The translations under genes were made by a program, and so were the position numbers. Shown here in pieces: positions 42,956 through 50,957 of a stretch of 64,000 bases of DNA (the stretch's first letter is position 1; each line of letters begins with the position of its first letter). Origin of the DNA: Oscillospiraceae bacterium (GTDB lineage Bacteria; Bacillota; Clostridia; Saccharofermentanales; Saccharofermentanaceae); assembly GCA_900176545.1 (NCBI GenBank), contig FWXP01000009.1, forward strand, positions 1 through 64,000, written 5' to 3'. A model generated the notes under the pieces. It did no database searches, was not told where the DNA came from, and was given only the letters and a program-made list of their open reading frames with translations.

Positions 42956-43561
42956 ATGACAAGAGAACAGCAACGCATGTTAAGAGAGCTTAAGGCGGCT
43001 CTCCCAAAGCTTATAAAGGAAGAAGCGTCCAAGTATAAGATCAAGAAAAAAGACTATATGCTCTACTTTGTTAAAGGCGAGCTGTTCTTCAATTGTCACA
43101 TCACTGTTTCCGCTGCCGATAACACGTGCTATTGCTCAGTTAGTGAGCAGATCAAGCCCTTATGGCTTGATGATATTCACTGGAAGCTTCTCGGGATGGA
43201 GAGTAATTCCCAGCAACCTGTATCCTTAAGGGCAGTAGGTGCCTTTGCAATATTCGGTGTGAATCTCTATCAAGAACGAGCTGAGATCGAGACCTGGTCT
43301 ATAGATGAGCTTAGAGAAGTCGTTGAAAGATACGTAGAGCATTTCCATAAGAGCATAGAAGAAGGAACGATAGATGATTTTGTTAACGGTCTAAACGACG
43401 GTAATTCTCTCAACCCTCTGCGAAAGGCAATCTACTACATTCACGAAGAGCGTTATCAGGAAGCACTTGATATTATCGGAGAGAAGCGCGGCAACTTCAT
43501 TAACGGCAGCAACGATATCAATGAGTCGATAAGAAGATACTGCAAAGAACGATTGGGGTAA
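42956..43561 (+). CDS. Hypothetical cytosolic protein
   Basis: The roughly 201-residue protein has no signal or membrane segment. Visible parts are a basic helix (REQQRMLRELKAALPKLIKE), a beta-rich middle and a charged C-terminus. It may belong to a DUF4304-like group, but I cannot confirm this. CGGAG is 7 bases before the ATG at 42956. It follows the ORF-3-like gene on the same strand by 168 bases. Confidence 0.7.
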   Translation: MTREQQRMLRELKAALPKLIKEEASKYKIKKKDYMLYFVKGELFFNCHITVSAADNTCYCSVSEQIKPLWLDDIHWKLLGMESNSQQPVSLRAVGAFAIFGVNLYQERAEIETWSIDELREVVERYVEHFHKSIEEGTIDDFVNGLNDGNSLNPLRKAIYYIHEERYQEALDIIGEKRGNFINGSNDINESIRRYCKERLG

Positions 43562-43629
43562 TACGATCCATATCAATTTCTTGCTTTGTAATAACTGTTA
43601 ACCAACCTACACATTAATGTTTATAGAAT

Positions 43630-43645
43630 GGTAACACTCGTTACC
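43630..43645. promoter_or_regulatory. GGTAAC-N4-GTTACC inverted repeat
   Basis: A perfect 6-bp inverted repeat with a 4-base spacer lies 60 bases before the gene at 43705. It shares the half-site with the repeat at 27779-27798. Confidence 0.35.
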
Positions 43646-43704
43646 GTTGTTTGTGGTAATTTGGACATATAGGAAACGACGACTCTGTTGTAGGGGGTGT
43701 TCAT

Positions 43705-44079
43705 ATGTTTAAGTCTTTTAAGAGTAAGGAAGAGTTACAGCAGCACGGTATGATGCGAGTGGAACTGCAGTATTGTAAGTTCGCCAGGTCGACACCTGTT
43801 AAGGAGTTCCTTGGCAAGGGATGCCAGCTGTGGCAGCTTGATTCGCTGTATGTGCCGGGTAATGCTCCCTTCGTTGACAGCTATAAGGATATCTTCAGAA
43901 AGGGCGTTAAGGCTGATATGTCTGAGGTAGATCTTGACTCCATGGTGATCAAGTACTATTCGCCCGATAAGATAGACGGGATTATCAATCGAGCTACACT
44001 TGTTAAGCCTGACGGATACGAGGAACTCGTAGAGTGGCTTAAGGAAGGTAAGCACTATAACGGATTCATAGTCATCTGA
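43705..44079 (+). CDS. Hypothetical cytosolic protein
   Basis: A 124-residue protein without signal or membrane segment; mixed alpha/beta content. Not recognised. AGGGGG precedes the ATG by about 8 bases and a terminator follows, so it is a single-gene unit. Confidence 0.7.
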   Translation: MFKSFKSKEELQQHGMMRVELQYCKFARSTPVKEFLGKGCQLWQLDSLYVPGNAPFVDSYKDIFRKGVKADMSEVDLDSMVIKYYSPDKIDGIINRATLVKPDGYEELVEWLKEGKHYNGFIVI

Positions 44080-44104
44080 CTTTTTGTTTTGTTGTGTTGC
44101 ACTT

Positions 44105-44133
44105 AGCGCCTGTTCTTTAGAAGGGCGCTTTTG
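44105..44133 (+). terminator. Terminator
   Basis: AGCGCC pairs with GGCGCT, followed by TTTTG. Confidence 0.75.
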
Positions 44134-44204
44134 CATGCAACTTTTTCCTCTTTTGCTTCGTCCATATGGTGGGTTGAGATCTGATCGAAAGGGGAATCTT
44201 AAAA

Positions 44205-45026
44205 GTGCAAAAGTTTACTAAGTTAATGTGTGCGACGCTTGCTCTATGTATGCTCGCAGGTTGTAATGCGTCGGTGGAGGAAGAGACATCTTCGTCTTCT
44301 GCTATTTCCTCAGCTGCTACTACTGTAGTTGTGACTACGGTATCGGAGACTTCTTCGTCTTCTTCATCGTCGTCCTCAGCAGGGTTCACGAACGTGGCTG
44401 ACTCTGAGCTTTACCAGGCGTACTATACGCTTCTTTATATGGTGAAGGAGGGCCATAGGCTTCCTGATGACTTCGGGGATCTGGAGTACGATGAGTGCTC
44501 TTCCGAGGAGAATCAGTTCGGCGTATGCGACGTGGACTCTGACGGAGTAGATGAGTTGGTGCTGGTATGGCGTTCGTGCTCGCCTGAATCCCAGTGCGCG
44601 TATGTATTCGAGTATGAGACAGATACGGATGAGTGGAATCTGGAACTTCAGACAGTAGCGTCTCCCGAGTTCTACGATAACGGTATATGTGAGGTCTACT
44701 ATTCGGATCCTTCAGGGTTCTACTCTACATATAACCCGTATCTTATCTATTCTTATTCTGCTGAGTCTGATTCGTATGTTTCTGTTGGTTCAGTATCTGC
44801 TTTGGAGGAGACAGAGTGCGAGAACGGGGGAGTGGATTTCCCTTCTTCCTACGATACGGACTCTGCAGGAGTTGTATTTACAATCGATTACGAGGGATAT
44901 TCTTCCGATTACTATAGCTTAAGCGAATATCTGGATTTTATTGGGGATCTGCAGGGCGAATATCTGCCTTGCCCCTGTATGGATCTTACAGATACAAATC
45001 TTCTAAATGAGTTTACGGGTCGATAA
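44205..45026 (+). CDS. Secreted lipoprotein with Ser/Thr stalk
   Basis: The 273-residue protein has a lipobox (MLAGC, C20), a Ser/Thr/Val-rich stalk (about 25-62) and an acidic globular domain that contains DVDSDGVDELVLVW, an FG-GAP/EF-hand-like calcium loop pattern. It may bind calcium. Function unknown. GTG start, chosen for AAAGGGGA about 9 bases upstream. A terminator follows. Confidence 0.8.
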   Translation: MQKFTKLMCATLALCMLAGCNASVEEETSSSSAISSAATTVVVTTVSETSSSSSSSSSAGFTNVADSELYQAYYTLLYMVKEGHRLPDDFGDLEYDECSSEENQFGVCDVDSDGVDELVLVWRSCSPESQCAYVFEYETDTDEWNLELQTVASPEFYDNGICEVYYSDPSGFYSTYNPYLIYSYSAESDSYVSVGSVSALEETECENGGVDFPSSYDTDSAGVVFTIDYEGYSSDYYSLSEYLDFIGDLQGEYLPCPCMDLTDTNLLNEFTGR

Positions 45027-45046
45027 AGTATAGTTGCTGAATGAAA

Positions 45047-45075
45047 TGGCCGACGGTTGATGCCGCCGGCCTTTT
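45047..45075 (+). terminator. Terminator
   Basis: GGCCGACGG pairs with CCGCCGGCC with one mismatch, followed by TTTT. Confidence 0.82.
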
Positions 45076-45163
45076 CTATCTATCCCATTTTTCGTATTGT
45101 TTTTATTGTTCTTTTTCTGTTTATCTATCTCTTTGTTGTTTGTGTCTATCCATGTCGGGGGCA

Positions 45164-45844
45164 TCAGAGGAATTCTGCGTAGTCGAATTCGTCGAGAAAA
45201 TATGTGGCGCCGTCGTCAGTGATCTGGATGAATACGACTCCGGTGTGGTTGTCGCTTACGGCCATATATACGTTGGAATCGGCGTTCTGTGCTGCGTGGA
45301 ATACCTGGACGGGATACTGAAGGGAGCCGTACCACTCGTACTGTTCCATGTCGTCCTGGGTGAGGATATAGTCCTCGGGAAGATTTAATGTCTCTCCGTC
45401 GTCTGCTGTTCCTACCTGAACATCTACATATCTTACGGTGTTAAAGTATGCTTCGCCGTTGTCACTCCTGCCGATGACCTGGACTCTGTAGACATCCATG
45501 CCGCTATAGGAGAGGAAGCCTGCGTTATCTACGATAACGTATCTGCCGTCGTCTGCTGCTGCGATAAGAGCTACGGGTGTACCGGGAAGCTCGTCGATGT
45601 CCTCGAATGCTTCGTAGTAGAGTTCTTCTATCTCGGGGGTGATGGCGTGCTCGCCGCCTCTTATGGGATCGTAGGGTTCTCTGTCCTGCGAGGTTGTCTG
45701 TGTTGTGGTTGTTGCTGTTGTGGTCTGTGTAGTTGTCTCCCTTGATGTGGCAGATGTCCTTGAAGGCTCTGTCTTAGCTGTGCAGGATGCTATTACCGAT
45801 GCCATAAGTGCTGCTGTTAAGATCGCTGTGACTGTCTTCTTCAT
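45164..45844 (-). CDS. Secreted lipoprotein with Thr-rich stalk
   Basis: The 226-residue protein has a lipobox (VIASC, C21), a Thr/Gln/Ser-rich stalk (about 28-54) and a C-terminal domain of about 165 residues that I do not recognise. AAAGGAG precedes the ATG. Placement beside other stalked lipoproteins suggests a surface role. Confidence 0.8.
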   Translation of the reverse strand: MKKTVTAILTAALMASVIASCTAKTEPSRTSATSRETTTQTTTATTTTQTTSQDREPYDPIRGGEHAITPEIEELYYEAFEDIDELPGTPVALIAAADDGRYVIVDNAGFLSYSGMDVYRVQVIGRSDNGEAYFNTVRYVDVQVGTADDGETLNLPEDYILTQDDMEQYEWYGSLQYPVQVFHAAQNADSNVYMAVSDNHTGVVFIQITDDGATYFLDEFDYAEFL

Positions 45845-45941
45845 TGGTTGTAAACTCCTTTTGTCTTTGTCTTACACAACAAAGGACGCAGCCTCGGTAA
45901 GGAGGTTGCGCCCCATAGGCGGTGTTTACAATTTGTTAATA

Positions 45942-46910
45942 TCACATGGTGGCGAGCATGGTGGTCGTGGAAGCGTCGTCATCCTGGATCTGCCTGCAGA
46001 GGATATTAAGGATAACCTGCTTTGCAAAGAGCGTGATCTTGGGATCTTCGGTATTAGCTGCGATGACGATAGCTGCGGAGAGCATATTCCTGTTCTTGTC
46101 TCCGACTCCCCAGGAGCCCAGGCCCTTGGCCTTGCTAAGTTCTGCGCTTACTTCACGCATCTCGTTTATTATCTCTTCCATATTGCTGTCGAACAGACCT
46201 GCCATAAGGGCGATCATCTCAAGACCTGCTGAAGTGAAGTGGAACCTCTTTGCCTTGAGGTCCATGTGAAGCTCTTTGATCCTCTGTGCCTTTACCCCGG
46301 GATCTCCCTGGAAGAGTGCCATGGCAGCTGCTGCAAAGAGAGTATCCGAGCCCTTGCCGAAGAACTTGGTGAGTTCGCTGTAGCATTCTTCGTATTCGTC
46401 AGCGACGGACTGGGGATCCCTTCCGGTGCTTGCCAGGAGAGTACAGTTAAGAAGATCCTTGTCGCCGCCGATTATCTTATGGTTATTCTTGACTTCACCG
46501 AAGATCTCCAGCGTCTTGGTGGTTGCTGTCTCGTAGTGACCATCTTCGTTAGTGAGCCAGATGATAGTAGCCGCGATAGGGTAGGTGTAGGACGCCAGCA
46601 ACCCGGGCTTAAGAAGAGACAGTATCTTCTTTATATCGTTGAAGGCTTGAGGCTGGTCGTCAGCTGTCGCGATCACCGCATGGATGATCTTCCTGGCGTA
46701 TCCGCTTCTAAATTCCGAGAACATTCCCGAATTCTTCTTGATGGTATCTTCGGCTCTCTTAAATCTGTCCATGGTGGTAGGAAAATCGTTACCTATAAGG
46801 GTAGCAGCCATAGTGACAGTAAGCTTGTCGCCGTCCCATCTGCAGAGCTTTCTTGCAGTCTCGTAGTCTTCGTAGAAATTTCTTGTATATCTTCTTGTAG
46901 CTTCGTTCAT
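45942..46910 (-). CDS. DUF4003-like protein
   Basis: The 322-residue, largely helical cytosolic protein resembles DUF4003 (PF13170), a Firmicutes family of unknown function: FPTTMDRFKRAEDTIKKNSG, YPIAATIIWL and LLASTGRDP. GGAGGGA precedes the ATG. An imperfect hairpin at 45885-45916 may end it. Confidence 0.75.
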   Translation of the reverse strand: MNEATRRYTRNFYEDYETARKLCRWDGDKLTVTMAATLIGNDFPTTMDRFKRAEDTIKKNSGMFSEFRSGYARKIIHAVIATADDQPQAFNDIKKILSLLKPGLLASYTYPIAATIIWLTNEDGHYETATTKTLEIFGEVKNNHKIIGGDKDLLNCTLLASTGRDPQSVADEYEECYSELTKFFGKGSDTLFAAAAMALFQGDPGVKAQRIKELHMDLKAKRFHFTSAGLEMIALMAGLFDSNMEEIINEMREVSAELSKAKGLGSWGVGDKNRNMLSAAIVIAANTEDPKITLFAKQVILNILCRQIQDDDASTTTMLATM

Positions 46911-46999
46911 GTTCGTATCCCTCCAATGAGCTTATAGTCTGATGATAAATGTCAGGTATTAAGTAAACGCTAAGAAAGGGATAAGTCATGTCAAAAAGA

Positions 47000-47043
47000 G
47001 GGCAAAGAAAAGAGCAGCGACGTTTGTGTCACTGCTCTTTGGT
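47000..47043 (-). terminator. Terminator after 47066-47701 gene
   Basis: On the minus strand AAAGAGCAG and CTGCTCTTT form a 9-bp stem with an inner GAC/GTC extension, followed by TTCTTTG. Confidence 0.75.
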
Positions 47044-47065
47044 AGGTTAATGGATGGTTTATAAC

Positions 47066-47701
47066 TTATCCTCTTCTTCTTGTGAGGCTGAAGCCCGTGA
47101 TGCCAAGTCCTGCAACAAGAAGAACTGCACCAAGGATAGTAAGGCCTGTGCTGCCCTTGCTCGTCTCGGGAGTGATATAGAGCTTGTACTGGCTGTCGTC
47201 AACGAGATCGTCGGAAAGTTCAAGATCGTCCCTTAAGTACTCTTCGAAGAACTTGAGCTGCTCGGAAGGAAGCTCTCTTACAACACCGTCGATATGAACG
47301 GAGCTTCCGGAAGGAAGGGAAGTGTCAGCAGACTGCCACCAGTCCCAGGAATCCGATACGAGGCTGTCGTATGTGCCGAAGAGCGACTGATCCTTAACCT
47401 CTAAACCGATAAAGTTAGTGATAGAGAGCTGATCCTCTTCGTATCTGGGGATGCAGTAATATCTCTGTGTGTCCTTGCCGTCCTTCTCGTATCTTGCGAA
47501 GCAGTCAAGAAGGATAGGAAGATCCATCTCTACGTGGTCTCCTACTTCGATGTCGCTCCAGTCAACATCGGGATCGTTAAGGTCGATAGGATCCTTGCTC
47601 ATGCTGCTGCTTGTCTTGATGCCGTAGACCATGAGGCATGCGCCGCCGATGATAAGTACGATCATCGTAAGATAAAACTTAAACTTGTTTAATGCGTACA
47701 T
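47066..47701 (-). CDS. Two-span membrane protein of unknown function
   Basis: The roughly 211-residue protein has an N-terminal helix (about 8-27), an extracytoplasmic domain of about 150 residues, and a second helix near the end (about 183-203) followed by LTRRRG. I do not recognise the domain. The ATG at 47701 has GGAGAGG about 9 bases upstream; a longer frame from 47731 lacks one. Confidence 0.72.
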   Translation of the reverse strand: MYALNKFKFYLTMIVLIIGGACLMVYGIKTSSSMSKDPIDLNDPDVDWSDIEVGDHVEMDLPILLDCFARYEKDGKDTQRYYCIPRYEEDQLSITNFIGLEVKDQSLFGTYDSLVSDSWDWWQSADTSLPSGSSVHIDGVVRELPSEQLKFFEEYLRDDLELSDDLVDDSQYKLYITPETSKGSTGLTILGAVLLVAGLGITGFSLTRRRG

Positions 47702-47739
47702 GTGTGTGTTACCTCTCCTTTTTCTATACATTAAAACTC

Positions 47740-47770
47740 AAACGGAAGTTATAGTAACATAACTTCCGCT
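47740..47770 (-). terminator. Hairpin after GGDEF gene
   Basis: A 10-bp stem CGGAAGTTAT / ATAACTTCCG with a 6-base loop is followed on the minus strand by a T-rich tail. It lies about 50 bases after the stop at 47821. Confidence 0.7.
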
Positions 47771-47820
47771 TGGATTCATTAAAGATATTTATTAATTTTT
47801 TGTCTTAAGTGACGTTTTTG

Positions 47821-49236
47821 TCACCCTCCGTTCTTCCTGCTCATCTGGCGGTCCCATTCGAGCTCGGGGTGACGTTTGTAGAACTCTTCCTTATTCTCGT
47901 ACATCTTGCCGTCAGCTATCTGCATTGCCTTTCGTATATCCTTGCTGTCGCCGCAGTAGTATGCGCCGTAAGCATAGTTGGCATGCCCGGGACGCTCCGC
48001 CTTGCTTATGAGCTCTGCTTCCAGCTTCTCGAAATGCTCCTTGTCTACACCTATGGTCATGACCAGGAATTCGTCTCCGCCTACACGGTAGATCTCGTGT
48101 CCCTGGAAGATCTCCACTAGAGTCTTGGATACATCCTTAAGAAGCTCATCTCCTGCGATATGTCCCTTGGTGTCGTTTACTACCTTAAGGCCGTTGACGT
48201 CAACGAAGAATACGCCGAAGGGAAGACCTATGACTTCTTCACCGGTATCGTTGCTGCTGATACGGTTGTTCATGGCATTACGGTTAAGAACGCCGGTAAG
48301 AAGATCGGTAGAGCTCATGATCTTCATCTTCTCCACCATGAGGTGATTAGAGATCTCGGCAGTAAGAAGGAATGTTGTAAGTTCCATTACTTCCTTTATA
48401 TGTAATGTCTTATCTCTGTCGAAGTCTACTGCCCAGATGTAGGCTATAGTCTCTTCGTTGGAGATAAGAGGATAGATAACGATATTAGTGACATCGGCAT
48501 CCTCCAGGGACTTTACCCACTCTGGAGATACATCTCTTGCATGCTTCCACTCGTATTCGTTATTGATTATAAAGCAGTTGCTGCCGTCGATAAGACGGGG
48601 CCATGTCTCGATAATATCGAAGAAGTGATCGTCCAGGAATTCCTCCATGGGAGGTTCCTTGCCGTCTTTTACGTAGTCGTCGGCAAGTACCGAGCATGTC
48701 TTCTTCTCAAAGTCGGTAAGAAGGATCGTGCTGTGCCTTGCATTGCAGAATTCCCTGATGTCGGCCACGATCGCATTGACGGCCTGATCGAAGTCGGGAG
48801 TCTCACGAAGCTTGATGCAGGACTGAAGTACGAATGAGGCCGAATCGGGAGATACGTCGCTGAGTTTTGCTGCATCTGCCTTAGGCGTCATGTCGTAGGA
48901 GAAGAGTACACACGCCTTGTCTTCGAAAGGCGATATAAGAGGCATCATGTAGAGTTCCATCCAGGACTTGAAGTAAGCTGCATCAACATATGCATGCAGG
49001 GGCTTTCCGGTATCCACGGTCTCATAGACCATGCCCTCGAAGTTATGGTCTCTTCTTATCCAGTCGGTATAGGGAGTATCCTTTATGAACTTGGAAGGAT
49101 CATCTGTTACAGTCTTTCTGTATCTCTCGTTGGCGTCGAGGATCCTTATCTCGCCGAAGCCTCCTTCGGGAAGAAGGTCTACGGATATCACGCATGCGAT
49201 AGGTTTGATATTATGTATAAAATCACTGTATTCCAT
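47821..49236 (-). CDS. Diguanylate cyclase with GAF-type sensor (GGDEF)
   Basis: The roughly 471-residue soluble protein has a PAS-like N-terminus, a GAF-like region (about 150-300) and a C-terminal GGDEF domain. The intact catalytic motif is GGDEF in YRVGGDEFLVM, with FFVDVNGLKVVND as the conserved strand before it, so it should make cyclic di-GMP. No EAL domain or membrane segment is present. The ATG at 49236 has GAAGGGA about 8 bases upstream. Confidence 0.9.
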   Translation of the reverse strand: MEYSDFIHNIKPIACVISVDLLPEGGFGEIRILDANERYRKTVTDDPSKFIKDTPYTDWIRRDHNFEGMVYETVDTGKPLHAYVDAAYFKSWMELYMMPLISPFEDKACVLFSYDMTPKADAAKLSDVSPDSASFVLQSCIKLRETPDFDQAVNAIVADIREFCNARHSTILLTDFEKKTCSVLADDYVKDGKEPPMEEFLDDHFFDIIETWPRLIDGSNCFIINNEYEWKHARDVSPEWVKSLEDADVTNIVIYPLISNEETIAYIWAVDFDRDKTLHIKEVMELTTFLLTAEISNHLMVEKMKIMSSTDLLTGVLNRNAMNNRISSNDTGEEVIGLPFGVFFVDVNGLKVVNDTKGHIAGDELLKDVSKTLVEIFQGHEIYRVGGDEFLVMTIGVDKEHFEKLEAELISKAERPGHANYAYGAYYCGDSKDIRKAMQIADGKMYENKEEFYKRHPELEWDRQMSRKNGG

Positions 49237-49282
49237 ATAACATTCCCTTCCCGACAGAGTATAAAATATTTTTACAATTATC

Positions 49283-49291
49283 ATTATAGCA
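49283..49291 (-). promoter_or_regulatory. Extended -10 promoter of GGDEF gene
   Basis: On the minus strand TGcTATAAT lies about 47 bases before the ATG at 49236. Confidence 0.6.
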
Positions 49292-49404
49292 CCGTGATAT
49301 GTACATGTAATCGTGAAGCGTAACTTAAATAAGAGCCTTCTGTTAACAATCTTTAAAGAATGATATTCACACATTATTCCCGTAATTTGGGTAGGAAATT
49401 GCTA

Positions 49405-49410
49405 TATAAT
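49405..49410 (+). promoter_or_regulatory. -10 directly before an ATG (leaderless mRNA predicted)
   Basis: TATAAT ends 6 bases before the ATG at 49417, with no ribosome site between. Confidence 0.6.
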
Positions 49411-49416
49411 TCGAAC

Positions 49417-50244
49417 ATGAAGTTAGTTAACATTATAGAAAATACGATTGGTCATGACGGATGTACTCCGCTTCACGGCCTTTCGTTTTATATAGAGACT
49501 TTAGATCACAAGATCCTGATGGACGCAGGTCCTTCGGATCAGATCCTTGCAAATGCTTCCGTGCTGGGAGTAGATCTGTCCCAGGTAGACGTGTGTGTAT
49601 TAAGCCACGGACACTACGACCATAGCGGAGGGCTGCTGCCTTTTTCCAGGATGAACGATTCCGCGAAGATATATATGCAGATAAAGGCGGCAGATGACTA
49701 CTATGCATACGACGGTCCCGAGGAAGGCTACAGGTATATAGGTATAGATAAGCTCATCCCTCATCTTCCTTCCGTCTATCCTTTGAACGGCAGCTTTAAC
49801 CTGGACGATGAGATCTCGCTTCTTACGGTATCCGAGAGGGAATATCCCGTACCTTCTACCAATAAGCGCCTCATGAGAAAGACCGGCGAAGACTATGTAG
49901 CTGACGACTTTTCCCACGAGCAGAGTCTGGTGATAACAGAAGGCGAGAAGAATGTTCTTATGTGCGGCTGCGCTCATAACGGGATCCTTAATATCCTGGA
50001 AGCTTTTGAAGAGAGATACGGCAAGATGCCTGATGTTGTTATCGGAGGCTTTCATCTGATGCGCCGAAGCGGAGAGACAGAGGAAGATCTTGAGACTGCC
50101 CGGGATATCGCGAGGAAACTTTCTTCTCTTGATACGGTATTCTATACATGTCACTGTACGGGCGAAGCCTGCTATGGCGTCATGAAGGAGATAATGGGGG
50201 ATAAGCTCTCATATATCCACTGCGGGGAGAGCCTTACTATATAA
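49417..50244 (+). CDS. Metallo-beta-lactamase-fold hydrolase
   Basis: The 275-residue protein has the metal motif SHGHYDHSGG (H64, H66, D68, H69) and later conserved His residues in GCAHNGI and GGFHLM. The layout resembles the archaeal/bacterial subgroup linked to 7,8-dihydropterin-6-methyl phosphate chemistry, but the substrate is not certain. The ATG at 49417 is preferred over an upstream in-frame codon because of the leaderless promoter. Confidence 0.87.
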   Translation: MKLVNIIENTIGHDGCTPLHGLSFYIETLDHKILMDAGPSDQILANASVLGVDLSQVDVCVLSHGHYDHSGGLLPFSRMNDSAKIYMQIKAADDYYAYDGPEEGYRYIGIDKLIPHLPSVYPLNGSFNLDDEISLLTVSEREYPVPSTNKRLMRKTGEDYVADDFSHEQSLVITEGEKNVLMCGCAHNGILNILEAFEERYGKMPDVVIGGFHLMRRSGETEEDLETARDIARKLSSLDTVFYTCHCTGEACYGVMKEIMGDKLSYIHCGESLTI

Positions 50245-50255
50245 GCCTTTCCTTG

Positions 50256-50264
50256 TGGTATACT
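50256..50264 (+). promoter_or_regulatory. Extended -10 directly before an ATG (leaderless mRNA predicted)
   Basis: TGgTATACT ends 7 bases before the ATG at 50272, with no ribosome site. Confidence 0.6.
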
Positions 50265-50271
50265 ATCTTCC

Positions 50272-50955
50272 ATGGAATATAGTGTACTGATAATAGATGA
50301 TGAGAAGGAACTGGCGGATTCTACCGCAGAGTACTTCGATATGTTCGACCTTAAGACCTGCTGCGCTTATACGGCGGCAGAGGCTCTTGATTTCTTCCGT
50401 GAGAATACGACTAAGCTCATCCTCCTTGATATCAATCTGGGGGATTCTTCAGGATTCTCACTTTGCAAGACGCTTCGTGAGACCATAGACGTTCCGATCC
50501 TCTTTATAAGTGCCAGATCCAGTGACGATGACATGGTGGTGGCACTTAATATCGGAGGCGACGACTATATAACAAAGCCTTATTCACTTAACGTATTATT
50601 TGCCAAGGTCAAGGCAGTCCTTAAGAGATATGAGAAGTCAACGCCTTCTGAAGGCAAGGCGCTCTCCTTCGGCGATATCGGCATTGACCTTGATGCGGGT
50701 ATAGTCACCAAGAAGGGATCCGAGATAGAGCTTACCGCCATGGAGTATAAGCTCCTGGCTTATCTTGTGGAGAACAAGAACAAGGTCGTACCCAAGCAGG
50801 ATATATTCGATAAGGTATGGGACGACAGCTTCGTTACCGACGGGACCCTTAATGTTCACGTAAGGCACCTTAGAGAGAAGCTGGAGGACGATCCCAATGA
50901 GCCGACCTTCATAAAGACTGCCAGGGGCAGAGGTTATATCTTCAAGGCGGAGTAA
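50272..50955 (+). CDS. OmpR/PhoB-family response regulator
   Basis: The 227-residue protein has a receiver (D9-D10, phospho-acceptor D53 in LLDINLGD, K102 in ITKPYS) and a winged-helix DNA-binding domain (about 130-227, ending ARGRGYIFKAE). The kinase gene starts 2 bases after its stop. Leaderless start predicted. Confidence 0.93.
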   Translation: MEYSVLIIDDEKELADSTAEYFDMFDLKTCCAYTAAEALDFFRENTTKLILLDINLGDSSGFSLCKTLRETIDVPILFISARSSDDDMVVALNIGGDDYITKPYSLNVLFAKVKAVLKRYEKSTPSEGKALSFGDIGIDLDAGIVTKKGSEIELTAMEYKLLAYLVENKNKVVPKQDIFDKVWDDSFVTDGTLNVHVRHLREKLEDDPNEPTFIKTARGRGYIFKAE

Positions 50956-50957
50956 GT

